Assembly (NCBI GenBank): GCA_038234815.1
Contig: JBBQSU010000043.1
Coordinates: 1-24,958, forward strand
Length of the DNA stretch: 24,958 nucleotides
Reading direction: 5' to 3'
From: JBBQSU01 sp038234815
Lineage (GTDB): Bacteria > Planctomycetota > Phycisphaerae > Tepidisphaerales > Tepidisphaeraceae
The position numbers were made by a program, and so were the translations under genes. Positions 1 to 7,989 of the stretch are shown piece after piece; position 1 is the first letter of the stretch, and each line of letters opens with the position of its first letter. Under the pieces are notes generated by a model. The model made no database searches. It was given only the letters and a program-made list of their open reading frames with translations, and was not told where the DNA came from.

Positions 1-785
1 GGCTTGGGCGAGGCCAGCGCGCCCATCGCAGCGGGCTTGGCTTCGGCGGGCTTTATCATCAGAAGCAGTTCTTCAGACACTAGCGCGCCGCTTACCGTCA
101 AGCGGTCCACGATCGTGCGCAACACGCCGAACGCCGCCAAACACGGCACCGCAAGGAACAGCCCCAGGAACGTGTGGCATAAGGCCGTCGAAATACCACC
201 GGCCAAGTCGGCAGGATTGGCCGATCCACCCGCGGCCTTCATCGCGCTAAACGCCTGAATCATCCCCAGCACGGTTCCCACCAGGCCGAGAAGCGGGCCA
301 AGGTTGCCGATGATGTTGAGGTATTCGATCTTGCGGAACTGCTCTGCAGTCTGCTCGCCGATCGCGGTTTCCATGGCTTCCTTCATGCTGCTGAAACTCG
401 GTGCGCGCTTCAGCGCCGGGTTGAGCGCCCGGGCGACGAAGCTGGGATCGTTCTCGGTGAACTCAATCAGTTCCTTGAACTTCCGGGCCGCGATCATCTC
501 CCGGATCTGGTTAGTGGTTTCCTCGGGCATGAAGACCGATGCGCGATTGGTCATAAACCCTTGGATAATCAGGGTAAGACCGGTGATCGACAGCAACGCG
601 ATGATGATGAACACAATATCGATGTGTCCGAGAATCAGCGTGAGCAGGCCTTCGGGCTTCACCTTTGTTGTGCCTGCGGCCGCTTCCTGGGCAAACGAAA
701 AATTGCCACCACTGGCCAGAAAAACACCGGCCACCAGCATGGCAATGTACATGGCGACACGAAACTTAGACGAGTAACGACGCAT
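1..785 (-). CDS. MotA/TolQ/ExbB proton channel family protein (C-terminus cut by window edge)
   Basis: Inner-membrane proton channel subunit that, with an ExbD/TolR partner, converts proton motive force into movement of a TonB/TolA-type protein. The visible 261 codons begin with a basic signal peptide (about residues 1-33, ending S-F-A-Q-E), then a first membrane segment near 48-75 (rich in I/L/V), a cytoplasmic stretch, and the hallmark third-helix region containing G-P-L-L-G-L-V-G-T-V-L-G-M-I, followed by a final hydrophobic helix and a K/P/A-rich tail that runs off the window. The cleavable signal peptide makes it longer than E. coli ExbB, as is usual for planctomycete and related homologues. 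The start at 785 has GAGAGG about 8-10 nt upstream. The VWA gene lies upstream on the same strand across a 373-bp gap. Any exbD partner would lie outside the window. The family is certain; the cargo is unknown. Confidence 0.9.
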   Translation of the reverse strand, partial: MRRYSSKFRVAMYIAMLVAGVFLASGGNFSFAQEAAAGTTKVKPEGLLTLILGHIDIVFIIIALLSITGLTLIIQGFMTNRASVFMPEETTNQIREMIAARKFKELIEFTENDPSFVARALNPALKRAPSFSSMKEAMETAIGEQTAEQFRKIEYLNIIGNLGPLLGLVGTVLGMIQAFSAMKAAGGSANPADLAGGISTALCHTFLGLFLAVPCLAAFGVLRTIVDRLTVSGALVSEELLLMIKPAEAKPAAMGALASPK

Positions 786-1158
786 GGAAATATAACCTCT
801 CTCCCGTAGGGGTAGTGGGAGAAGTTGTAGTCGCAGCCATCACCCAATGCACAGAATCGACACCTTCAGCCGGCGGGATGATCCCTCGCTTCACGCTGAA
901 CGTCATCGAATTGGCATAAGGCAATCGCAAACGACCAAGGTTTCCCTCGCCACACTCAGGGACCGGAGCCGATCTCACTGTCTCACGGTGGGTCGAAGGG
1001 TCGAAAAAGGGCAGGTGGCTGTTGAATAAACCCCGGGCCGGAACACTGTCGCTGGCACCCGCGTTATCCGATACAGGCCTGTTAGCCTTCTTCTCGGGAA
1101 AATCGCTTTTGTATCAACCAGAGCCGAACGCAGGCACTGATGCTTGAATATCCATTCC
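786..1158. other. Intergenic gap between VWA gene and exbB-like gene
   Basis: 373 bp with no convincing gene on either strand; short open frames here have no recognisable motif and no ribosome binding site. I see no strong sigma-70 hexamer pair and no hairpin plus T-run. It presumably holds the exbB-like promoter. The only structure noted is the small hairpin at 796-822. Confidence 0.4.
796..822 (-). promoter_or_regulatory. Small hairpin abutting the exbB-like ribosome binding site
   Basis: On the minus strand TCTCCC (822-817) can pair with GGGAGA (805-800) across an 11-nt loop. The right arm runs straight into the Shine-Dalgarno-like GAGAGG (801-796). A 6-bp stem of this kind could partly mask the ribosome binding site, but it is short and may be chance. 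Confidence 0.2.
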
Positions 1159-2307
1159 TCAAAATTCGCTCTTGTCGATCGTCTTCAAAATCCCGCCGTT
1201 CTCCTTGGCGATGGTCGTCAGGACTTTTTCGAGCGCCAGACTTGCCTCGCTGGGGGCACCGGGGGGTTTCAAGTAGATACAGTTAACTTTAATGGTCTTG
1301 TCTTTGTTCAAGTCTCGGAATGCTTTAATCACGTCGTCGAACGACGAGACCTGATCGAAGCCGTCGGTGAGCACATAAATCAGTTCCGGCTTGGGGGCTT
1401 GCTCAAAAGCGGTCTTAAATGCCGGGAAAGGGTTGGTTCCGCCGTGCGCGGACAGGTCGCCGACAAATTCATAAGCCTTGCGCTTATTGGCCGGATTGGC
1501 CAGAATCAGCCCGGACTTACTGAAGGTGCTCAGTTCCTCGTCGGCGAAGAAAATCACGTTAAACGACTGCGTAGGCCGGAGGCTGTCGATGGCCTTTTGC
1601 ACCTCAACCTTAAGTTGGCCGAAGACCGTCATCATGGAGCCCGAAGCGTCGCAGAGGTAGACGATGCGATGCGCGTTTCCACTGACGCCGATGAAGTTGG
1701 ACTTGGGGCCGATGCCACCACCGCCTCCGGGCACGCCAAAGGGAGCCAACTGCCCGCTGCCGTCGCCGTTGCCACTGCCTACACCCGCGCCTGCACCCGA
1801 ACCAACGCCCGTGCCCTTGCCGAATCCGGCGTTGGCGCCGAGACCGATGATGGCGGTGCTTTCGGAGTCCCCGGCTCCGCCGCCCATCAGGCTGCTGGTG
1901 AGTGATTGACTGGGCTTGTTGGCCCAGCCTTCAGAATCGGCCGGCACGTCCTTAAATTCATTTTGCTCGGCACGACGCGTGGGGTCCCCACCCAGACCGG
2001 GATTGGGAATGCCGCCGACCGGCCCCCCTTCCACTAATGTGGAATCGGGAACGATAATCTGCTCTTTGACCACCTGCACGATTTGCTTGCCGACTTCATA
2101 AGTGGCATAGCCCATCAGCAGCAGGCCGATATGGATTGCCAACGACGTAGCGAAGGGCAATACATTCTGCACCCAGGGTTGCTGGAAAAAGCCGACTTCG
2201 TGGACGAGGACCTCGGGAGCCAGTTCCTGTGGATTATCCAAGGCCGATGTCGGCGGGGGAGGGGGACCGGGCTTTTTCGCCTCATTGGGCACTGCCGGGC
2301 TACTCAT
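1159..2307 (-). CDS. TonB-like membrane-anchored VWA domain protein
   Basis: 382 aa from the ATG at 2307, chosen because AGGAG sits 8 nt upstream; the longer frame back to 2412 would begin inside the probable -35 box. Layout: proline-rich cytoplasmic N-terminus (P14-P19 run), one membrane helix at about 49-69, a glycine/serine-rich linker of about 110 residues (roughly 94-205), then a von Willebrand A domain (about 213-382). The MIDAS metal site is intact: D220-x-S222-x-S224, T291 in H-G-G-T-N, and D315 in L-T-D-G-F-D. The membrane helix contains S55-x-x-x-H59, the spacing of the S/H pair in the TonB transmembrane helix that works with ExbB. An ExbB homologue lies next downstream. I infer a periplasmic VWA module driven or positioned by ExbB; the ligand is unknown. 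Confidence 0.85.
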   Translation of the reverse strand: MSSPAVPNEAKKPGPPPPPTSALDNPQELAPEVLVHEVGFFQQPWVQNVLPFATSLAIHIGLLLMGYATYEVGKQIVQVVKEQIIVPDSTLVEGGPVGGIPNPGLGGDPTRRAEQNEFKDVPADSEGWANKPSQSLTSSLMGGGAGDSESTAIIGLGANAGFGKGTGVGSGAGAGVGSGNGDGSGQLAPFGVPGGGGGIGPKSNFIGVSGNAHRIVYLCDASGSMMTVFGQLKVEVQKAIDSLRPTQSFNVIFFADEELSTFSKSGLILANPANKRKAYEFVGDLSAHGGTNPFPAFKTAFEQAPKPELIYVLTDGFDQVSSFDDVIKAFRDLNKDKTIKVNCIYLKPPGAPSEASLALEKVLTTIAKENGGILKTIDKSEF

Positions 2308-2382
2308 GATGGCTCCTGAATCACTACCGATGGTACATCTTCGCGGGCTTGCAACGACCGATCGAGTACACCGCCTGAGCAA

Positions 2383-2412
2383 ATCATAGCGTAACCGCCC
2401 TGAAAGTTTCAA
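2383..2412 (-). promoter_or_regulatory. Sigma-70-like promoter of the VWA gene
   Basis: TTGAAA (2412-2407) and TATGAT (2388-2383) separated by 18 bp, each matching 5 of 6 consensus positions. Transcription would begin near 2376, leaving a leader of about 69 nt before the ATG at 2307. Confidence 0.6.
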
Positions 2413-2463
2413 GAATAAAATCGTTTCGCGACAGGAGGTTACATAAACGGCACGTGGTAGATG

Positions 2464-3693
2464 CTAGAAATAGTCTTGGCAGAACGGCTGGGGACCCTGG
2501 GAGAAAGCATCGAGGAGGGCTGCGGCCGACGCCTTGGCTTCGGCCAGACCCCAGATCATTGCCTGGCTGGCCTGCAAGTGACCGCCCACAATGCTCGACC
2601 AGATGCGGTCGGGGCAGGCAAAATCCGGGCTTGCCTTGCCCGCCGACACGCTCGCCCGGCCGTCGGCGATCTCCAGCTGAAACTGGCTGGTCGTCCCTTC
2701 GCATTCCGCGACCGCGATTGTCGCCTTTCCAGCAACGCCGGCCGGGTAGCGCATGGCTTCCAGCGCCTTCCTGTGGTCCAACACTCGAATCTGCATGCGT
2801 GTATAGGGCCGGGCCACCGGAAAGGGATGATCGACCGCACGATGGGGAATCTGACTTTCCTTCAGCAGAAGGTTGAGGGGCACGTCGGCGGGTAGTGTAA
2901 TAAATACGCTCGAATACTGGTCCTGTAGCGTGCCCAGAAAGGCCAGCATCGGCAGCAGATTCGACGGCTCGAAACAGCACCAGTCCTCCACACGGACCAC
3001 TTTTCTATTCTCGACCGATTCTTCGACAAAAAACAGATACCCCAGGGGGGCCGCGGCGCCTGCGGGCTGATAGACCATGCACCAACCGTTATCAAACAGC
3101 CCTGCCCACATCCGCAGCGTCGGCAGATCGGTTTCAATGTCCGCCTGCCCACGAGAAAACTCCGCCTGCCGAGCGGCCATCAATTGCGGCAGATCGTCGG
3201 ACGAGAAAAAACGAAATCCCGGCGCAGCAGCTTTCGGCAGGATGCCCAAGGGGATGCTCCATTCGACGCGCTTTTCCGCCAAGCCAAACCCAAAATGTTC
3301 GTAGAACGACGCCCTGAAAGGCATGAGCGCTGAAACGGGCTGCTCTCGCTCGCGGGCCTTATCGAGCGCGCAATTCATCAATTGGGTTGCGATGCCCGGC
3401 TGTGACTTATCGCCCGTTCTTCGGCTGGTTTTTGCCGTTCCCACCCAGGCGATACCCTGGCAGGGCAGCTTCGCCTCGCCGAGCCGGATATTCAGCGACA
3501 AACTGGTAATCGTACCGATCGGCTGGCCCTTCTCTTCAGCCAGCAAAAAATCTCCCGCCCGCGCTCGCGGATCGTTGCTCATGCTCTCGCGGAATTGCCC
3601 GGCATTCTTCATGGCACTGCCATAACATCGGTGGCGCGTCTGGGCCACCTTGTCGTGTTCGCTCGCATCCACCCAACGCAGTTCAATCGCCAT
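2464..3693 (-). CDS. Eis-like GNAT family N-acetyltransferase
   Basis: 409 aa from the ATG at 3693, chosen over an upstream in-frame start because AGGAG lies 6-7 nt before it. Length and layout fit the Eis family: an N-terminal GNAT domain (about 1-150), a second degenerate GNAT domain, and a C-terminal sterol-carrier-like domain (about 300-409). Y131 in F-Y-E-H-F-G-F-G matches the tyrosine described as the general acid in mycobacterial Eis. The chain ends in D-Y-F, so its terminal carboxylate sits on a Phe, as in mycobacterial Eis where that carboxylate is in the active site. Oddity: the acetyl-CoA loop reads T-S-R-R-T-G-D-K-S-Q-P-G-I-A, about five residues longer between R-R and G-I-A than the usual R-x-x-G-x-A. 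Substrate unknown (amine or aminoglycoside acetylation is known for some members). It is a single gene with no clear operon partner. Confidence 0.8.
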   Translation of the reverse strand: MAIELRWVDASEHDKVAQTRHRCYGSAMKNAGQFRESMSNDPRARAGDFLLAEEKGQPIGTITSLSLNIRLGEAKLPCQGIAWVGTAKTSRRTGDKSQPGIATQLMNCALDKAREREQPVSALMPFRASFYEHFGFGLAEKRVEWSIPLGILPKAAAPGFRFFSSDDLPQLMAARQAEFSRGQADIETDLPTLRMWAGLFDNGWCMVYQPAGAAAPLGYLFFVEESVENRKVVRVEDWCCFEPSNLLPMLAFLGTLQDQYSSVFITLPADVPLNLLLKESQIPHRAVDHPFPVARPYTRMQIRVLDHRKALEAMRYPAGVAGKATIAVAECEGTTSQFQLEIADGRASVSAGKASPDFACPDRIWSSIVGGHLQASQAMIWGLAEAKASAAALLDAFSQGPQPFCQDYF

Positions 3694-3970
3694 GCCCGTC
3701 TCCTGAGAGTGCTGATGCCATCCAAGCGTGCCGCGATTCGACATCATTCAGGATGGAAATCAGGGATGAGCAGTGTAACTGTCGACCGGCTCGGACTAAA
3801 GAATCAGCCCCGATCGGTGACTTGGCAGGGCTATCGGTCACTGCCACGCATAGGGAGGCCAGGATCGCCCCGGGCCGGGAGGTGGGTGGACCGAACCCGC
3901 GCAAAAGTCCATCGCAGGCAACATTGCGCGATCGTTACGGCCGCAGAGATTCGATGAGAATCCGTCGAGA

Positions 3971-4879
3971 CTATTCTCTGTCCAACTCGGTTGGCACAAG
4001 GTAGCTGTCGAGATTCCAGGCCGGGCCGATGCTGCGACCGATCAGGCCGATGCCGTCGGCAGGGGGGTGAGTATCCGCGGCCAGTGGCTTGTCGGCCAAT
4101 GCGGTATAGATATTGTCATGGCCGACACCGCAATAGGGTGTTTTTTCAAACGAGACGTGCCCGCCGGGGTGAAGGACGTTTTGACCCGCTCCCCCGTGAT
4201 TGCGCGAGTTACCCTCAGCCAATTGCATGGCTGACGAACCGGCGGAGGCTGCCAGCACGCCCGGATTGCGGTCGGCCATCAGGGCGAAGTCCCAGGGCAG
4301 ATCGTCGTTCACGCGATACTCCGGCGCGGCGCTGAAGGGTGACGCGAAGGAATAACTGAGCCTGAAGGCCCCGCGGAAATTTCCACGAGCAGTAACTGGC
4401 ACGGCCAGCCCGGCGGCGCTGGTCCCGGGGTCTTGCACGTCCGAAGTGCTCGGGCAAATGAACCGGTTCGGCGTGACATAGCCCCCGCGAACCAGGAGCC
4501 AGAGGCTGGCGGTCACGTCGTTGGGCTGGACAGGGGAATCGGGCGTGAACGGCGAGTCGGCGTCTGGGCCGGTGAAGGCGACGTAGCCATTAGGGAGCCT
4601 GGCCACGTCATAAACGACGCGCGGGAAGCGCCCGGCGTTGTCCGTGGCATAGTTGCGCAAGCCTTGGCGGACATTGGCAAGATTGTCGGCGCAGGCCACG
4701 CGATTGGCGGCTTCACGGCGCGAGAGGATGAACGGTATGAAGATCGTCGCCAGAACGATGAACATTCCGATGGCGACCAGAAGTTCGACCAGACTGAAAC
4801 CGGCGGCGCGATGAGTGCGTTGGTGCCGGGCGATGATTTCTGGCCGAGCACAGCAACCTTCAAAAGGCGCGCAACTCAT
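3971..4879 (-). CDS. Type II secretion/type IV pilin-like protein with prepilin leader (DUF1559-like)
   Basis: 302 aa. A 27-residue positively charged leader ends in the prepilin peptidase motif G27|F28-S-L-V-E32-L-L, with Glu at +5, followed by the hydrophobic helix (about 28-50) that anchors the protein until assembly. The rest is a soluble periplasmic/surface domain with D-x-F-A-L-M-A-D-R-N-P and a tail containing N-H-G-G-A-G-Q-N-V-L-H and P-G-G-H-V-S-F-E-K, resembling the 'H-x9-DG' end of the large planctomycete family of prepilin-like proteins. The ATG has AGGAG upstream and overlaps the rlmN stop as ATGA, implying translational coupling. No assembly ATPase or secretin is nearby, so it is a stand-alone pseudopilin-like protein of unknown task. 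Confidence 0.8.
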   Translation of the reverse strand: MSCAPFEGCCARPEIIARHQRTHRAAGFSLVELLVAIGMFIVLATIFIPFILSRREAANRVACADNLANVRQGLRNYATDNAGRFPRVVYDVARLPNGYVAFTGPDADSPFTPDSPVQPNDVTASLWLLVRGGYVTPNRFICPSTSDVQDPGTSAAGLAVPVTARGNFRGAFRLSYSFASPFSAAPEYRVNDDLPWDFALMADRNPGVLAASAGSSAMQLAEGNSRNHGGAGQNVLHPGGHVSFEKTPYCGVGHDNIYTALADKPLAADTHPPADGIGLIGRSIGPAWNLDSYLVPTELDRE

Positions 4880-5955
4880 TCCGGCTCCTTTCCTGCAGCC
4901 ATTTCCTCGTTACGCCGCAATTGACCGCAGGCGGCGTCGATGTCGCGCCCGCGCGATTTACGCACATGGGCATTCACGCCGGCCTCTCGCAATGTTTCCT
5001 GAAACGCCACCACCGCGGTCGCTTCGGGACGTTTGAAAGGCAGCGATTCCACTTCGTTGTACCGGATCAAGTTGACGTTTCCGCGGATGGTCTTGCAGAG
5101 CCGCGCGAGTTGTCGGGCCTGGTCGGGGCGATCATTGACCCCGGAAAGCAGAATGTATTCCAACGTGATCTCGCGTCCGGTCTGTTCGAAATAATACCGG
5201 GCGGCATCCAGAATGTCCTCGAGCGCGAAATGCTCCGCCCAGGGGATAAGTTGCTTGCGCAGCGACTCGACCGGAGCGTGCAGGCTCAGCGCCAGGTTGA
5301 GCGGCAGTGATTCGCCCGCGAGGTCGCGAATCCGGCTGGGGACACCGACGGTTGAAACCGTGATTTTTCGCCCGCCGATATTCAGACATTTCGGATCATG
5401 CAAAATGCGGATCGCCGACATCACATTGGCGTAATTGGCTAGCGGTTCGCCCATGCCCATGAAGACCACATTGCTGATTCGCTCCTGCGAACCAGCCAAA
5501 ATCAGATTGAGGCGGACGACTTGCTCGACGATCTGTCCGGCCGACAGATTGCCCTTTACGCCGCCCATTCCGCTGGCGCAAAAGGCGCAACCTACGGGGC
5601 ATCCCACCTGCGAACTGACGCACGCTGTCCGCCGATCTGCATCGGGGATCATCACCGTCTCGGCATTACTGCCGTCGGGCCAGATCAGCAGCAACTTGAT
5701 GGTGCCGTCGGCACTGTCCTGCCTGCGCGTAATGGCCGACGTCAGGAAATCCACCCGATCGGCGAGAAATTTCCTGTCCAGTTTCGACAGATTCAGCATC
5801 TGTTCCGGATCTGTCACATTCTTGTTGTAAACCCAGTCCCTAATCTGGTTTGATCGAAACCGCGGCCAGTGCCATTGCTCGACGGCCTGATCCAGTTGCG
5901 CGGGAATCGCGTCGAAGAATGACAGTTTCTTTGTGTCGGCCAATGGAAGCTGCAT
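4876..5955 (-). CDS. rlmN: 23S rRNA (adenine2503-C2)-methyltransferase / tRNA A37 methyltransferase
   Basis: 359 aa, the normal family length. This radical SAM enzyme methylates C2 of A2503 in 23S rRNA and often A37 of some tRNAs. The iron-sulfur cluster motif is C119-P-V-G-C123-A-F-C126. C112 precedes it (T-A-C-V-S-S-Q-V-G-C). The C-terminal cysteine that carries the transferred methyl is C343 in D-I-D-A-A-C-G-Q-L. The SAM-binding G-M-G-E-P motif is also present. The start at 5955 gives the expected N-terminus (helical domain with W-x-Y region at 41-43), though no strong Shine-Dalgarno is visible. The last four bases overlap the prepilin-like gene (ATGA), so the two are cotranscribed. No linked function with the pseudopilin is known to me. 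Confidence 0.95.
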   Translation of the reverse strand: MQLPLADTKKLSFFDAIPAQLDQAVEQWHWPRFRSNQIRDWVYNKNVTDPEQMLNLSKLDRKFLADRVDFLTSAITRRQDSADGTIKLLLIWPDGSNAETVMIPDADRRTACVSSQVGCPVGCAFCASGMGGVKGNLSAGQIVEQVVRLNLILAGSQERISNVVFMGMGEPLANYANVMSAIRILHDPKCLNIGGRKITVSTVGVPSRIRDLAGESLPLNLALSLHAPVESLRKQLIPWAEHFALEDILDAARYYFEQTGREITLEYILLSGVNDRPDQARQLARLCKTIRGNVNLIRYNEVESLPFKRPEATAVVAFQETLREAGVNAHVRKSRGRDIDAACGQLRRNEEMAAGKEPE

Positions 5956-6150
5956 AAGCGAGTGTTGTTGATCTTTCGGGATTGTCCTACCGGCACGATA
6001 GCCATTGCTGACGCCAAGGCAAGGCGAAAGCTCGACCGATGGTGTGCTGTCTAATGTACGATACGGTCATTGAGTTGTGACGGCGCCACCCCGTGCAATC
6101 CGATCCCTCGGCGCGCCCGTGGACCACTTCTTCACATCCTGCGGCGTGCG

Positions 6151-7365
6151 CTAATGAAGGCCCGCGACATCCATCCTGCGCAGCAACGCCGAAGTGAGAC
6201 GATCAATGTCAGCATCCGAATGCTCGGCCGAAACGGTGACGCGCAATCGACTGCCTCCTTTAGGAACGGTGGGGGGCCGGACCGCGACCACCAGCAGGCC
6301 TTCCTCTTGCAGCTCTTGCCCCATCGCCAGTGCCCGCTCTTCAGTCCCGAGGTGAATGGGAATGATCGGAGACTCGGCCGCCAGCAGCGAGGCCACAGGC
6401 GCAACGATGTCGCCCAGGTTCTTGCGAAGCCTGCGGGCAGAGGCGCGCAATCGCTGCTGGCGCTGCGGTTCGTCGCGCATCACCGCGATTGCTTCGGCCG
6501 CGCCCGCGGCAAGGGCACCCGGCAGGTTCGTGCTGTAGATCATGGCCCGGCCGAAATTGACCAGTGCGTCGCAGAACACCGCCGATGCGCACACCGCGCC
6601 GCCCGCCCCGCCGAGGGCCTTGGACAGCGTGACCACCGTCACGTCGGCAACGTCATTCAGGCCAAGTTCCGCAGCCAGTCCCGACCCATCCGGACCGAAT
6701 ACCCCGCTGCCGTGCGCCTCGTCCAGCAAAAGCAAGAAAGGGTGCTCCTTCTTCAGTTCCGCCAATCCAGCCAATTCTAACAGATCGCCGTCCATGCTGA
6801 AGACCGATTCGGTCACCACCACCTGAAGTTGATCGGGGTCGGCATCTTGGAGCAGTCTATGAAGCTTAGGCAGATGATTGTGCGGAAAAATGCGATACGG
6901 CCTGCCCGATGCGCGCACCGCATCGATCAACGACGCATGGACCAGCTTGTCGAGAAGGAATCGCACGCCTTGACCGTAAAGCGAACCGATTTCAGAAAGC
7001 GTCTGAATGGCAGCGAAATTTGCCTGGTACCCGCTCGGCAGCAGCACCGCCCGTTCGGTGTGCTTCCAATCGGCCAGCGCCATTTCAGCCGCGGAGTGAA
7101 GGCTGGTATATCCACAGATCAAAGCCGACGCGCCGGATCCGAAACCCTGCGCGCCCAAAGCCGCCTGCACACTGGCGATCACCCGCGGGTGCTGAGACAG
7201 GCCGAGGTAATCGTTTCCGGCGAAGTTCACGCACTGGCGGCCGCCCATGCGCACGTGCGCGGGGCTAATCTTCTCAATGATTGTCCGCTGGCGGAAAAGA
7301 TGGCGGTGTTTTCGATCCAGAAGATGATCTGAAAGCCGGTCCTGCCATTTGGAATCGTGGGGCAC
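6151..7365 (-). CDS. bioF: 8-amino-7-oxononanoate synthase-type PLP enzyme (alpha-oxoamine synthase)
   Basis: 404 aa from a GTG start at 7365. Alpha-oxoamine synthases condense an amino acid with an acyl-CoA or acyl-ACP. BioF uses L-alanine and pimeloyl thioester for biotin synthesis; close relatives are 2-amino-3-ketobutyrate ligase and serine palmitoyltransferase. Motifs: N-D-Y-L-G-L (51-56), G-S-G-A-S (77-80), the PLP ring-stacking region S-L-H (88-90), D215-E-A-H218-G, and the Schiff-base lysine K249 in T-L-S-K-A-L-G-G. The GTG lies 4 nt after the HU-like stop codon, so the two form one transcript. No other biotin gene is near; the precise substrate (BioF versus KBL-like) is not settled by sequence reading alone. 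Confidence 0.8.
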   Translation of the reverse strand: MPHDSKWQDRLSDHLLDRKHRHLFRQRTIIEKISPAHVRMGGRQCVNFAGNDYLGLSQHPRVIASVQAALGAQGFGSGASALICGYTSLHSAAEMALADWKHTERAVLLPSGYQANFAAIQTLSEIGSLYGQGVRFLLDKLVHASLIDAVRASGRPYRIFPHNHLPKLHRLLQDADPDQLQVVVTESVFSMDGDLLELAGLAELKKEHPFLLLLDEAHGSGVFGPDGSGLAAELGLNDVADVTVVTLSKALGGAGGAVCASAVFCDALVNFGRAMIYSTNLPGALAAGAAEAIAVMRDEPQRQQRLRASARRLRKNLGDIVAPVASLLAAESPIIPIHLGTEERALAMGQELQEEGLLVVAVRPPTVPKGGSRLRVTVSAEHSDADIDRLTSALLRRMDVAGLH

Positions 7366-7369
7366 GGCG

Positions 7370-7696
7370 CTATTCCGCTTCGGGAGGGGGCAAGCCCTTT
7401 GACTTGGAAGACTTGCCGACGAGTTGGGCTTTCATCAGTCGCCCGACTTTGAATTTCACGGTCCGCTTTTCAGGAACGAACACGGGGGAGAGTGTCTTGG
7501 GGTTCTGAGCCTTGCGCGCACGCCTGATCTTGGTCTCAAAAACACCAAAATCCCGGAATTCGATTCGGTTCCCCTTGCCAAGCTCGCGGATGACCTGATC
7601 GAGAAAATCCTGAACGACTTTCTTGACCAGGGTTCGCCGGCATTCGGTGGCGTCGGCAATTCGGTCGATCATTTCCTTCTTCGTGATAGTGGCCAT
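7370..7696 (-). CDS. HU/IHF family DNA-binding protein
   Basis: 108 aa, slightly longer than the usual 90 because of a C-terminal K/S/P/E-rich tail. N-terminal helices with T-K-K-E-M-I-D-R-I-A are followed by G-N-R-I-E-F-R-D-F-G-V-F-E (about 43-55), the beta-arm region R-R-A-R-K-A-Q-N-P-K-T, and the closing V-K-F-K-V-G-R-L-M-K. These are the signature elements of this dimeric nucleoid protein, which bends DNA. The ATG has GAGG 8 nt upstream. It leads a two-gene unit with the bioF-like gene 4 nt downstream. HU and IHF subgroups cannot be separated here. Confidence 0.92.
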   Translation of the reverse strand: MATITKKEMIDRIADATECRRTLVKKVVQDFLDQVIRELGKGNRIEFRDFGVFETKIRRARKAQNPKTLSPVFVPEKRTVKFKVGRLMKAQLVGKSSKSKGLPPPEAE

Positions 7697-7744
7697 AAGC
7701 GCCTCAAAACAATCATGTAAGACTAGACAGGACTAAGACTTAAA

Positions 7745-7775
7745 ATAATATGCCCCGGACACCTATCGAAAGCAA
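7745..7775 (-). promoter_or_regulatory. Possible promoter of HU-like/bioF transcript
   Basis: TTGCTT (7775-7770) and TATTAT (7750-7745), 19 bp apart, which is longer than ideal. The -10 match is good and the region is locally AT-rich. It lies about 50 bp before the HU-like start. Confidence 0.35.
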
Positions 7776-7989
7776 GGGGAAAAGATTTTAGGCGTATTAA
7801 GGGGTGTGGCCGCTGTTCGAGAGGCATCGCCATTCGGCCCGGTCCTGCGGCCATGGCTCGGCCCTCTGCCCCGAGTCCGGCGATAGGCCGAAGGCCTCTG
7901 CCAATGAATCTGTCAGCAGCCACAAAATATTGCCACGCCCGTCGTGAGGGGTGATTGATCGTCAGGCGATGTGGAAAATCGGATCGAGT

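Noticed and set aside
1144..1905. 253-codon plus-strand frame opposite the VWA gene
   Set aside because: Antisense shadow of a gene with clear VWA motifs; no recognisable domain of its own.
2307..2412. Upstream extension of the VWA gene to 2412
   Set aside because: It would start within the -35 box of a good promoter; AGGAG supports the ATG at 2307.
7723..7923. 66-codon minus-strand frame before the HU-like gene
   Set aside because: No ribosome binding site, no motif, and it overlaps the likely promoter.
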